Assembly: GCA_020628265.1 (NCBI GenBank)
Contig: JAHDFG010000099.1
Span: 2,503-7,888, forward strand
Direction: 5' to 3'
Source: Pseudooctadecabacter sp.
GTDB taxonomy: Bacteria; Pseudomonadota; Alphaproteobacteria; Rhodobacterales; Rhodobacteraceae
DNA: 5,386 bases
The notes under the pieces were generated by a model. The model saw only the letters and a list, made by a program, of their open reading frames with translations, made no database searches and had not been told where the DNA came from. A program made the translations under genes and the position numbers. Positions 1 to 5,386 of the stretch are shown in pieces. Position 1 is the stretch's first letter. The number at the start of each line of letters is the position of its first letter.

Positions 1-574
1 GCTGTTCGATCAGGGTGCGGATGCAATTGCCTTCACGAACCAAGACGGCATCCTTTTGTCCGTGAATGAGGCTTTCCTTGAGTTGACCAATGCGGCCCAC
101 GCATTGAACCTCAAGGGCCGGTCATTGGGTGACTTCCTCCATCGTGGCAATGTTGATCTGCGTGTGCTGCTGGAAAATGCGGCCCGTGTTGGTCACATCC
201 GGCTCTACTCGACCAAGATGGCGGGCGAGTATGGTGCGCCCCGCACAGTCGAAATCTCGGCCACCTACCTCAGCGATGCCGAGCACCCTGGCTACGCATT
301 CATTCTGCGCGACGCCAGCCGCGCCGACGCCGTTCGCGTCACACCCGCCCCCGTGGGCGAAGAGAACGTCAAATCCGTCATGGAGCTGGTCGGCAGCGCC
401 ACTTTGAAAGAAATCGTGGCCGAAACCACAGATGTCGTTGAACGCATGTGCATTGAAACCGCGCTAGAGCTGACGTCGAACAACCGCGTCGCCGCCGCCG
501 AGATGCTCGGCCTGTCGCGTCAGTCGCTGTATGTGAAGCTGCGCAAATACGTTCTCCTGAACAAGAACGACTGA
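1..574 (+). CDS. ppsR: PpsR/CrtJ-type photosynthesis repressor, C-terminal part (5' truncated)
   Basis: This is the 3' end of a transcriptional regulator. The frame is open to the left edge, so a TTG at 56 is only an internal leucine and the true start lies outside. About 190 residues are visible. The first ~100 form a PAS domain (starting near DAIAFTNQDGILLSVNEAF). A linker follows, then a Fis-type helix-turn-helix near the C-terminus (NNRVAAAEMLGLSRQSLYVK). The family member in Rhodobacter sphaeroides is about 464 residues, so roughly the last 40% is here. PpsR/CrtJ represses bacteriochlorophyll, carotenoid and light-harvesting genes under oxygen by binding TGT-N12-ACA. A cysteine (codon 449-451) sits exactly 40 residues before the end, matching the redox-active Cys424 described for R. 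sphaeroides PpsR. The partner cysteine would lie outside the window. The identification is supported by the adjacent bch genes and by operator sites just downstream. Other Fis-type PAS regulators are possible but much less likely. Confidence 0.93.
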   Translation, partial: LFDQGADAIAFTNQDGILLSVNEAFLELTNAAHALNLKGRSLGDFLHRGNVDLRVLLENAARVGHIRLYSTKMAGEYGAPRTVEISATYLSDAEHPGYAFILRDASRADAVRVTPAPVGEENVKSVMELVGSATLKEIVAETTDVVERMCIETALELTSNNRVAAAEMLGLSRQSLYVKLRKYVLLNKND

Positions 575-597
575 TCTTTCCGACATCGTGACCGTTG

Positions 598-622
598 CGG
601 GGCATTTCGTCGAAATGCTCCG
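598..622 (+). terminator. Strong hairpin after ppsR, possible terminator
   Basis: An inverted repeat begins 24 bases after the ppsR stop. Its core is perfect: GCATTTCG (602-609), T, CGAAATGC (611-618). Pairing extends outward to 598/622 with one G-T wobble, giving a stem of about ten pairs with a CGTCG loop. No T-run follows, so it is not a canonical intrinsic terminator. It may mark the ppsR mRNA 3' end, or attenuate readthrough into bchG. A protein-binding palindrome is another option. Confidence 0.4.
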
Positions 623-634
623 ATCTGACGCATA

Positions 635-652
635 TGTAAACAAGACTTTACA
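635..652. promoter_or_regulatory. PpsR/CrtJ operator 1, upstream of bchG
   Basis: TGTAAACAAGACTTTACA matches the PpsR/CrtJ consensus TGT-N12-ACA exactly. The outer six bases on each side (TGTAAA/TTTACA) are perfect inverted repeats, which makes this the better of the two sites. Its right half-site TTTACA (647-652) is also a 5/6 match to a sigma-70 -35 element. Bound repressor would therefore cover the -35 region of the predicted bchG promoter. Recognition of this motif by PpsR is established for the family; binding here is inferred. Confidence 0.85.
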
Positions 653-675
653 CTTGCTGATTCTGCAACTGTAAG
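647..675 (+). promoter_or_regulatory. Predicted sigma-70 promoter of the bchG operon
   Basis: The -35 candidate TTTACA (647-652, 5/6 match to TTGACA) and the -10 candidate TGTAAG (670-675, 4/6 match to TATAAT) are separated by an ideal 17 bp. Each hexamer is the inner half of one of the two PpsR operators. Transcription would begin near base 682, leaving a leader of only about 8 bases before the bchG ATG. The start site is inferred from spacing alone. Confidence 0.65.
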
Positions 676-687
676 CCTATCCTGACA
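670..687. promoter_or_regulatory. PpsR/CrtJ operator 2, overlapping the -10 and start region of bchG
   Basis: TGTAAGCCTATCCTGACA is a second exact TGT-N12-ACA match. Its six-base arms (TGTAAG/CTGACA) pair with one mismatch. It lies 17 bp after operator 1 and ends 2 bases before the bchG ATG. Its left half overlaps the predicted -10 and its right half the predicted transcription start. Paired sites are typical of PpsR/CrtJ targets, where two tetramer-binding sites permit cooperative repression. Confidence 0.8.
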
Positions 688-700
688 GTATGACTGTCAG
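682..700 (+). promoter_or_regulatory. Inverted repeat placing the bchG start codon in a hairpin loop
   Basis: CTGACAGT (682-689) and ACTGTCAG (693-700) are perfect inverted repeats flanking the bchG ATG (690-692). In RNA this would be an 8-bp stem with AUG as a three-base loop. If transcription begins near 682, the hairpin would form the extreme 5' end of the mRNA. No clear Shine-Dalgarno sequence precedes the ATG. The repeat is seen directly; any role in translation control is inferred. Confidence 0.5.
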
Positions 701-1592
701 CCCGTCACTTCCCCTGCGCCGGTATCCAGACCCCGCCGCGGCTCTGCGCCTGATCAAACCGATCACGTGGTTTCCGCCCATGTGGGCGTATCTGTGCGGC
801 ACGGTCTCGTCGGGGGTGTCACCCTTGTCGAACCTGACACTGGTCGTCATTGGCATCATTCTTGCAGGCCCGATCGTCTGCGGCATGTCACAGGCGGCCA
901 ACGATTGGTGCGACCGCCATGTAGACGCCATTAACGAGCCGGACCGCCCGATCCCGTCCGGCCGCATCCCTGGCCGATGGGGCCTATGGATTGCATTGGC
1001 CATGTCCCTTCTGTCCCTCGCCGTGGGTGCACTGCTTGGCCCTTGGGGCTTTGCCGCCACCGTGCTGGGCGTCCTCGCTGCATGGGCCTACTCAGCCGAG
1101 CCAGTTCGCCTGAAACGGTCAGGCTGGTGGGGGCCGGGCCTTGTCGGGCTATCCTACGAAACTCTGCCTTGGATCACCGGTGCCATTGTCCTCTCGGCGG
1201 GCGCTCCCGACCTGCGCATCGTCATCATCGCCGTCCTCTATGGCATCGGCGCGCATGGCATCATGACCCTCAACGACTTCAAAGCGCTTGAGGGTGATCG
1301 CCAGACCGGCGTCGCCTCCCTCCCCGTCACCCTTGGACCCGACCGCGCCGCGCGTCTGGCCTGCGCGATCATGGCCGCACCGCAAGTGGTCGTTGTCGCA
1401 CTGCTCATCCTCTGGGACCGCCCCCTGCACGCGCTGGCCGTCGCAGCACTGCTGGCCGCCCAAGTCTGGGCCATGTCCGTGATGCTCCGCGATCCCAAAG
1501 GCAAGGCCCCCTGGTACAACGGCACCGGCGTTCTCTTCTACATCTCCGGCATGATGGTCGCGGCCTTCGCATTGAAAGGCATCGTCACATGA
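690..1592 (+). CDS. bchG: Bacteriochlorophyll synthase (geranylgeranyl-bacteriochlorophyllide a esterifying), BchG
   Basis: This integral membrane UbiA-family prenyltransferase attaches geranylgeranyl diphosphate to bacteriochlorophyllide a, the step that makes a membrane-soluble bacteriochlorophyll. The 300-residue length is normal for BchG. The N-terminal LIKPITWFPPMWAYLCG stretch is typical of chlorophyll synthases and supports the ATG at 690. The first aspartate-rich motif is NDWCDRHVDAINEPDRPIPSG (residues 71-91), which binds the Mg-diphosphate. The second is NDFKALEGDRQTG (from residue 195). Hydrophobic segments between them fit an eight- or nine-helix fold. No ribosome site is obvious; the gene is preceded by two PpsR operators and a start-codon hairpin. 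Its stop overlaps the next gene by ATGA, so it is the first gene of a coupled operon. A plant-type chlorophyll synthase or a plain UbiA enzyme is excluded by context and the NEPDRPIPSG motif. Confidence 0.96.
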   Translation: MTVSPSLPLRRYPDPAAALRLIKPITWFPPMWAYLCGTVSSGVSPLSNLTLVVIGIILAGPIVCGMSQAANDWCDRHVDAINEPDRPIPSGRIPGRWGLWIALAMSLLSLAVGALLGPWGFAATVLGVLAAWAYSAEPVRLKRSGWWGPGLVGLSYETLPWITGAIVLSAGAPDLRIVIIAVLYGIGAHGIMTLNDFKALEGDRQTGVASLPVTLGPDRAARLACAIMAAPQVVVVALLILWDRPLHALAVAALLAAQVWAMSVMLRDPKGKAPWYNGTGVLFYISGMMVAAFALKGIVT

Positions 1593-2872
1593 AACTGACG
1601 TGGTTCCAGATTGTCCGCCTTGGCCTTGTGCAGATGTGCTTGGGCGCAATCGTTGTCCTTACCACTTCGACACTAAACCGCCTGATGGTGGTTGAACTGG
1701 CGCTACCGGCGATCCTCCCTGGTTTGCTGGTAGCGCTGCATTACTCCATCCAACTGAGCCGCCCGTCATGGGGGCACAAATCCGACACCGGAGGCAAACG
1801 CACCCGTTGGATCATCGGCGGCATGGCTATTCTGGCATTGGGTGGCTTCCTTGCTGCCGCTGGCGTTCCGCTCCTTGCCGCGAACTACACCGCTGGTCTG
1901 GCGCTTTCGATCCTCGCTTACGCTTTGATCGGGGTCGGGGTCGGTGCATCGGGAACGTCCCTCTTGGCCCTACTGGCCACGGCCACCGCCCCACACCGAC
2001 GCGCCGCCGCTGCCACGATCACATGGCTGATGATGATCTTTGGAATTGCCGTCACCGCCACCGTCGTTGGCAAACTGCTGACGCCCTATTCGCCCACACT
2101 CCTGCTGCAACTGGTAGGCTCCGTCTGCCTGATCGCCACGGCACTAACAGCACTCGCCGTTTGGGGGATCGAAGCCTCTGTGCAGGCAGAACGCGAACCC
2201 GACCCCACCCCCTTCCGCGAGGGGCTGGCCGAGGTCTGGGGTGAACCCCGCGCCCGCCGGTTCACCATCTTCGTCTTCCTTTCCATGACCGCCTACTTCA
2301 TGCAGGAGCTGATCCTTGAGCCCTATTCCGGCCTCGTCTTTGGCTTGACGCCTGGGGAATCCACGACGCTGTCAGGCGCACAGAATGGCGGTGTTTTTAT
2401 GGGGATGTTGCTGGTCGGCATCGCGGCCACAGGCTTCAAGTTCGGGTCGCTCCGCAATTGGGTCATCGCTGGCTGCCTCGGCTCCGCCCTATCACTCGCC
2501 GCGCTGTCATTCATCGGCACCACGCCGCTCACGACACTCCTGCAACCCACCGTCATGGCGCTTGGCTTCTTCAACGGCATGTTCGCAGTCGCTGCCATCG
2601 GGTCCATGATGTCGCTGGCAGGCGAAGGTCGCGAACGGCGCGAAGGTACACGCATGGGCCTTTGGGGCGCCGCGCAAGCCATCGCCGCGGGCTTCGGAGG
2701 ACTCATGGGCGCTGCCCTCGTGGACCTCGCCCGCACGATCACCACCGATGCGACCGCCTTCGGCGCGGTCTTCGTTCTTGAGGCGTCAATCTTTGTCGTT
2801 GCCGCCATCCTTGCCACTAAAGTCATGGACGCAACGCCGGCTCGTTCCGCGTCCCTCGTTCCGGGAGAATAG
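1589..2872 (+). CDS. PucC/LhaA-family MFS protein, ORF428 / '44.5 kDa chain' type
   Basis: The 427-residue product is a polytopic membrane protein with about 12 hydrophobic segments in two halves, separated by a charged cytoplasmic loop (about residues 193-225, containing EPDPTPFREGLAEVW). Family marks include LNRLMVVEL (residues 29-37) at the end of the first helix, and the loop between helices 2 and 3 with SRPSWGHKSD (57-66) and GGKRTRW (68-74), an MFS motif A variant. It belongs to the bacteriochlorophyll-delivery branch with PucC and LhaA. Length and position between bchG and bchP match Rhodobacter capsulatus ORF428, listed historically as the 44.5 kDa chain of bacteriochlorophyll synthase. 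PucC and LhaA help assemble antenna complexes. The role of this third paralogue is less clear; moving or holding bacteriochlorophyll between BchG and BchP is an inference. The start overlaps the bchG stop (ATGA), with a weak AAAGG about 9 bases upstream. Confidence 0.9.
   Translation: MKLTWFQIVRLGLVQMCLGAIVVLTTSTLNRLMVVELALPAILPGLLVALHYSIQLSRPSWGHKSDTGGKRTRWIIGGMAILALGGFLAAAGVPLLAANYTAGLALSILAYALIGVGVGASGTSLLALLATATAPHRRAAAATITWLMMIFGIAVTATVVGKLLTPYSPTLLLQLVGSVCLIATALTALAVWGIEASVQAEREPDPTPFREGLAEVWGEPRARRFTIFVFLSMTAYFMQELILEPYSGLVFGLTPGESTTLSGAQNGGVFMGMLLVGIAATGFKFGSLRNWVIAGCLGSALSLAALSFIGTTPLTTLLQPTVMALGFFNGMFAVAAIGSMMSLAGEGRERREGTRMGLWGAAQAIAAGFGGLMGAALVDLARTITTDATAFGAVFVLEASIFVVAAILATKVMDATPARSASLVPGE
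2863..2867 (+). promoter_or_regulatory. Ribosome binding site of bchP
   Basis: GGGAG lies 7 bases before the bchP ATG at 2875, inside the last codons of the upstream gene. It is the clearest Shine-Dalgarno in the operon and fixes the bchP start. Confidence 0.65.
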
Positions 2873-2874
2873 CC

Positions 2875-4053
2875 ATGTATGATGTTGTCGTTGTGGGCGG
2901 TGGCCCGTCCGGTGCAACCGCTGCCGAAGACCTTGCCCGTGCGGGCAAGACCGTTGCCATGATCGACCGCGCAGGGCGGATCAAACCCTGTGGTGGTGCG
3001 GTGCCGCCCCGTCTGATCGACGACTTCAACATCCCCGACGAACAGATCGTCGCCCGCGTGAACACCGCCCGAATGATCAGCCCGACCCAGCGCCACGTCG
3101 ATATCCCGATTGAGAATGGCTACGTCGGCATGGTGGACCGCGAACACTTTGACGAATTCCTGCGGGCGCGCGCCAAACAGGCCGGTGCCCACCGCTATAC
3201 GGGCACCTTCACGCGGATCGAACGGGACGCGGACGGCACCCATGTCATTTTCCGCGACAAGATCAGCGGCAACGAACAGCGCCTGACGACCAAGCTGGTG
3301 ATCGGTGCCGATGGCGCGCGCTCCGGCGTTGGCCGCGCCGAAGTGCCGGGTGGCGACACCATTCCCTACGTCATCGCCTACCACGAGATTATCGAAGCCC
3401 CCGCCGCGAATGAGAACTACGATCCTCTCCGCTGCGATGTGGTCTATGACGGGGCCATCAGCCCCGATTTCTACGGCTGGGTCTTCCCCCATGGCGCACA
3501 GGCCAGTGTCGGCATGGGCACCGAAGTCACCAATGTGGACTTGAAGGAAGCAACAGCGAAACTGCGGGAGGCGTCGGGATTGGCGGATTGCAAAACGATC
3601 CGCAAAGAAGGCGCGCCGATCCCTCTGAAACCTCTGGACCGTTGGGACAACGGCAAGGATGTCATCCTCGCCGGTGACGCGGCAGGCGTCGTCGCACCGT
3701 CGTCCGGCGAAGGCATCTACTACGCCATGGTCGGCGGCCGTGTCGCGGCCGAAGCTTGCCTCGCTTGCCTCGCCTCCGGCAAGGTCCGTGACCTGCAGCT
3801 TGCCCGTAAGGCGTTCATGAAAGAGCACAAGATGGTCTTTAAGGTCCTGCGTTCCATGCAGGACGCCTATTACAAGTCCGACGAACGCCGCGAACGGTTT
3901 GTGTCCCTGTGTCACGATGTCGACGTGCAAAGGCTCACGTTTGAGGCGTATATGAACAAGAAACTTGTGAAAGCCCGCCCCATGGCCCACCTCAAAATCG
4001 GTCTGAAGAACATCGCGCACCTGACGCGCCTTGTCCGGCCGCACCACGTCTGA
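2875..4053 (+). CDS. bchP: Geranylgeranyl reductase (bacteriochlorophyll tail reduction), BchP
   Basis: This flavoprotein reduces the geranylgeranyl tail of bacteriochlorophyll a stepwise to phytyl, using NADPH. At 392 residues it has the usual BchP length. The N-terminus is a Rossmann FAD-binding motif, VVVVGGGPSGATAAEDLA (residues 4-21), ending at the acidic residue that binds ribose (D31). KPCGGAVPP (37-45) is characteristic of the geranylgeranyl reductase family. IGADGARSGVGR (143-154) and the second FAD motif VILAGDAAGVVAPSSGEG (263-280) follow. The C-terminal ~100 residues are helical and basic, as in relatives. The gene starts 2 bases after the previous stop and has a good GGGAG ribosome site. 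Its TGA overlaps the ATG of idi by one base. A close alternative is the archaeal lipid or menaquinone-type reductase, ruled out by context. Confidence 0.96.
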   Translation: MYDVVVVGGGPSGATAAEDLARAGKTVAMIDRAGRIKPCGGAVPPRLIDDFNIPDEQIVARVNTARMISPTQRHVDIPIENGYVGMVDREHFDEFLRARAKQAGAHRYTGTFTRIERDADGTHVIFRDKISGNEQRLTTKLVIGADGARSGVGRAEVPGGDTIPYVIAYHEIIEAPAANENYDPLRCDVVYDGAISPDFYGWVFPHGAQASVGMGTEVTNVDLKEATAKLREASGLADCKTIRKEGAPIPLKPLDRWDNGKDVILAGDAAGVVAPSSGEGIYYAMVGGRVAAEACLACLASGKVRDLQLARKAFMKEHKMVFKVLRSMQDAYYKSDERRERFVSLCHDVDVQRLTFEAYMNKKLVKARPMAHLKIGLKNIAHLTRLVRPHHV

Positions 4054-4598
4054 TGACCATGATCCCGGCCTGGGTGAACGGCGAACTGACCCCAGTTGAA
4101 AAGCTTGAGGCCCACGTAAAAGGCATCCGGCACAAGGCCGTGTCGGTCTTCGTGATGGACGGCAAGGACGTGCTGATCCAGCAGCGGGCCATGTCCAAAT
4201 ACCACACGCCGGGGCTCTGGGCGAACACCTGCTGCACCCACCCCCATTGGGACGAAGATCCCAGCACCTGTGCCGTGCGCCGCCTGAAGGATGAGTTGGG
4301 GATCGAAGGCCTCTACCCCGTTTATCGTGACCAACTGGAATACCGCGCAGACGTTGGCGATGGGTTGATCGAGCATGAGGTCGTCGACCTCTTCGTCGCT
4401 CCTGCCGAAGCCGCGACGCTAAAACTGGACCTCAACCCTGATGAGGTGATGGCGACCCGTTGGGTGGACATCTACGACCTCGCGGCCGAGGTCGCACGCC
4501 ATCCAGAGCAGTTCACACCTTGGCTGCGCATATATCTAGCCGAACACCTCGATCTGGTGATCGCGGATCATTTGGGAATGGCGCAAGCAGGCGAATAG
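4053..4598 (+). CDS. idi: Isopentenyl-diphosphate delta-isomerase, type I (Nudix fold)
   Basis: This cytosolic, metal-dependent enzyme interconverts isopentenyl and dimethylallyl diphosphate, supplying prenyl units for the bacteriochlorophyll tail and carotenoids. The 181 residues match the ~176-residue Idi of the R. capsulatus photosynthesis cluster. By comparison with E. coli Idi, metal ligands are H21, H27, H63, E107 and E109. The catalytic cysteine is C61 in NTCCTHPHW and the catalytic glutamate is E109. The Nudix-like helix is AVRRLKDELGIE (74-85), with E81 as the likely Mg ligand. The ATG at 4053 overlaps the bchP stop (TGATG); a second in-frame ATG at 4059 would shorten the protein by two residues. 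No good ribosome site is visible, so translation probably depends on coupling to bchP. It is the last gene of the operon. Confidence 0.95.
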   Translation: MTMIPAWVNGELTPVEKLEAHVKGIRHKAVSVFVMDGKDVLIQQRAMSKYHTPGLWANTCCTHPHWDEDPSTCAVRRLKDELGIEGLYPVYRDQLEYRADVGDGLIEHEVVDLFVAPAEAATLKLDLNPDEVMATRWVDIYDLAAEVARHPEQFTPWLRIYLAEHLDLVIADHLGMAQAGE

Positions 4599-4604
4599 TC
4601 GACC

Positions 4605-5386
4605 CTAATCCGCCTGAATATTGACCTTGGCTGCATCCAGCCCAGCGGCCTCCATCGCCATGGCAGCGATGTCCACAGCTGTCATACCAGCGTCTGCGTA
4701 CATCGCATCGGGGGCGGCCTGATCGATGAAACGATCGGGCAAGGTCACAGTTCGCACCTGTGCACCGGAGCCCAACCGCCCCTCATTGGCAAGCGCATGC
4801 AGCACCATCGCACCAAAGCCACCAACCGCGCCTTGTTCAATTGTAATCACAGCCCGATGGGTTTTCACCAACGACCGGATCAAATCCATATCGAGCGGCT
4901 TGGCAAACCGTGCGTCGGCGATCGTCACACTCACGCCCTGCGCTTCCAACAGACTGGCGGCCTTGCGGGCTTCGCCCAGATGGGCGCCGAACGACAACAG
5001 CGCAACCGTGTCGCCCTCCTGCACCACGCGCGCCTTGCCGATCTCCAGCACGTCACCGCGCTCCGGCATCTCCATCCCCTCGCCCTCACCCCGTGGGTAG
5101 CGGAAGGCAATCGGGCCATCATCGTATGCCGCCGCAGTGGCGACCATGTGAACCAATTCGGCCTCATCGGCGGCAGCCATAACCACCATGTTCGGTAAAG
5201 CAGCCAGATAGCCGATATCGAACGCGCCCGCATGGGTCGGCCCATCAGCCCCCACCAACCCAGCGCGGTCCACGGCGAAGCGCACGGGCAGGTTTTGTAG
5301 GGCCACGTCATGGACGATCTGGTCGTAGCCCCGCTGCAGGAAGCTGCTGTAGATCGCGCAAAACGGTTTCATCCCCGATGCCGCCA
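4605..5386 (-). CDS. dxs: 1-deoxy-D-xylulose-5-phosphate synthase, C-terminal part (5' truncated)
   Basis: This thiamine-diphosphate enzyme condenses pyruvate and glyceraldehyde 3-phosphate, the entry step of the MEP isoprenoid pathway. The reading frame runs off the right edge (the residues before the ATG at 5372 continue in frame as AASG), so that methionine is internal. About 259 residues of the usual ~640 are present. They show the end of the pyrimidine-binding domain: AIYSSFLQRGYDQ, DRAGLVGADGPTHAGAFD (antisense of about 5217-5267) and FRYPRGEG, motifs that hold substrate in DXS. A transketolase C-terminal domain follows. The catalytic glutamate expected just upstream lies outside the window. 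The gene is convergent with idi, 6 bp apart. A generic transketolase or pyruvate dehydrogenase E1 is excluded by the GADGPTHAGAFD motif. Confidence 0.95.
   Translation of the reverse strand, partial: AASGMKPFCAIYSSFLQRGYDQIVHDVALQNLPVRFAVDRAGLVGADGPTHAGAFDIGYLAALPNMVVMAAADEAELVHMVATAAAYDDGPIAFRYPRGEGEGMEMPERGDVLEIGKARVVQEGDTVALLSFGAHLGEARKAASLLEAQGVSVTIADARFAKPLDMDLIRSLVKTHRAVITIEQGAVGGFGAMVLHALANEGRLGSGAQVRTVTLPDRFIDQAAPDAMYADAGMTAVDIAAMAMEAAGLDAAKVNIQAD

Noticed and set aside
56..574. A complete small gene starting at TTG 56.
   Set aside because: The same frame is open to base 2 and its upstream residues complete the PAS domain, so this is the internal part of a truncated ppsR.
1149..1649. 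Minus-strand open frame of 166 codons over bchG.
   Set aside because: Shadow of bchG; it is low-complexity Gly/Asp-rich, has no family resemblance, and crosses the bchG junction with the next gene.
2323..4047. A 574-codon open frame on the minus strand, antisense to the PucC-family gene and bchP.
   Set aside because: It spans the junction of two confidently identified genes. Its translation has no recognisable family motif, and long antisense open frames are common opposite GC-rich codons with G/C third positions.
4059..4061. Second in-frame ATG as the idi start.
   Set aside because: The first ATG at 4053 overlaps the bchP stop in a classic TGATG coupling arrangement; neither has a clear ribosome site, so the second cannot be excluded but is not preferred.
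4653..4671. A 6-bp stem (CATCGC/GCGATG) 55 bases after the idi stop, as a terminator for idi.
   Set aside because: The stem is short, the loop is seven bases, there is no T-run, and it lies within dxs coding sequence where alanine/methionine codons explain it.
5370..5372. ATG on the minus strand as the dxs start.
   Set aside because: The frame continues to the window edge with residues that fit DXS, and the protein would lack its first ~380 residues; the methionine is internal.
4605..5386. Mobile element, CRISPR, tRNA or rRNA features anywhere in the window.
   Set aside because: No direct-repeat arrays, transposase motifs, terminal inverted repeats or tRNA-like cloverleaf were seen by reading; nearly all bases are accounted for by six genes.

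Overview
This window is a piece of a photosynthesis gene cluster from an anoxygenic phototrophic alphaproteobacterium. Three things point to this: the gene set (a PpsR/CrtJ-type repressor, BchG, a PucC-family protein of the ORF428 / 44.5 kDa type, BchP, type I Idi and Dxs), the GC-rich codon use, and two textbook TGT-N12-ACA PpsR operators. The order ppsR-bchG-ORF428-bchP-idi resembles Rhodobacterales (Rhodobacter and the aerobic phototrophs of the Roseobacter group). I cannot fix the genus from sequence alone.

Layout. Bases 1-574 hold the 3' part of ppsR on the plus strand, covering its last PAS domain and Fis-type helix-turn-helix; the gene start lies outside the window. Bases 575-689 are a short but dense regulatory gap. 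It holds a strong hairpin just after ppsR, then two PpsR operators. Their inner half-sites coincide with a plausible sigma-70 -35 (TTTACA) and -10 (TGTAAG) spaced 17 bp apart. From 690 to 4598 a tightly packed operon runs bchG, ORF428-like pucC-family gene, bchP, idi, with junctions of a 4-bp overlap, a 2-bp gap and a 1-bp overlap, so translational coupling is likely. From 4605 to the right edge, the 3' part of dxs lies on the minus strand, convergent with idi and only 6 bp from it.

How the genes work together. Dxs makes deoxyxylulose phosphate, the entry to the MEP pathway, and Idi balances IPP and DMAPP, which together feed geranylgeranyl diphosphate. BchG esterifies bacteriochlorophyllide a with this prenyl tail, and BchP reduces the tail to phytyl. 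The 12-helix PucC-family protein probably handles bacteriochlorophyll in the membrane. PpsR represses such genes under oxygen, and its likely target sites sit directly between its own gene and bchG.

The genes themselves are known families and I see no new multi-gene system. The least ordinary signals are in the ppsR-bchG gap: the operator/promoter interlock, and a perfect 8-bp inverted repeat that places the bchG start codon in a three-base loop.
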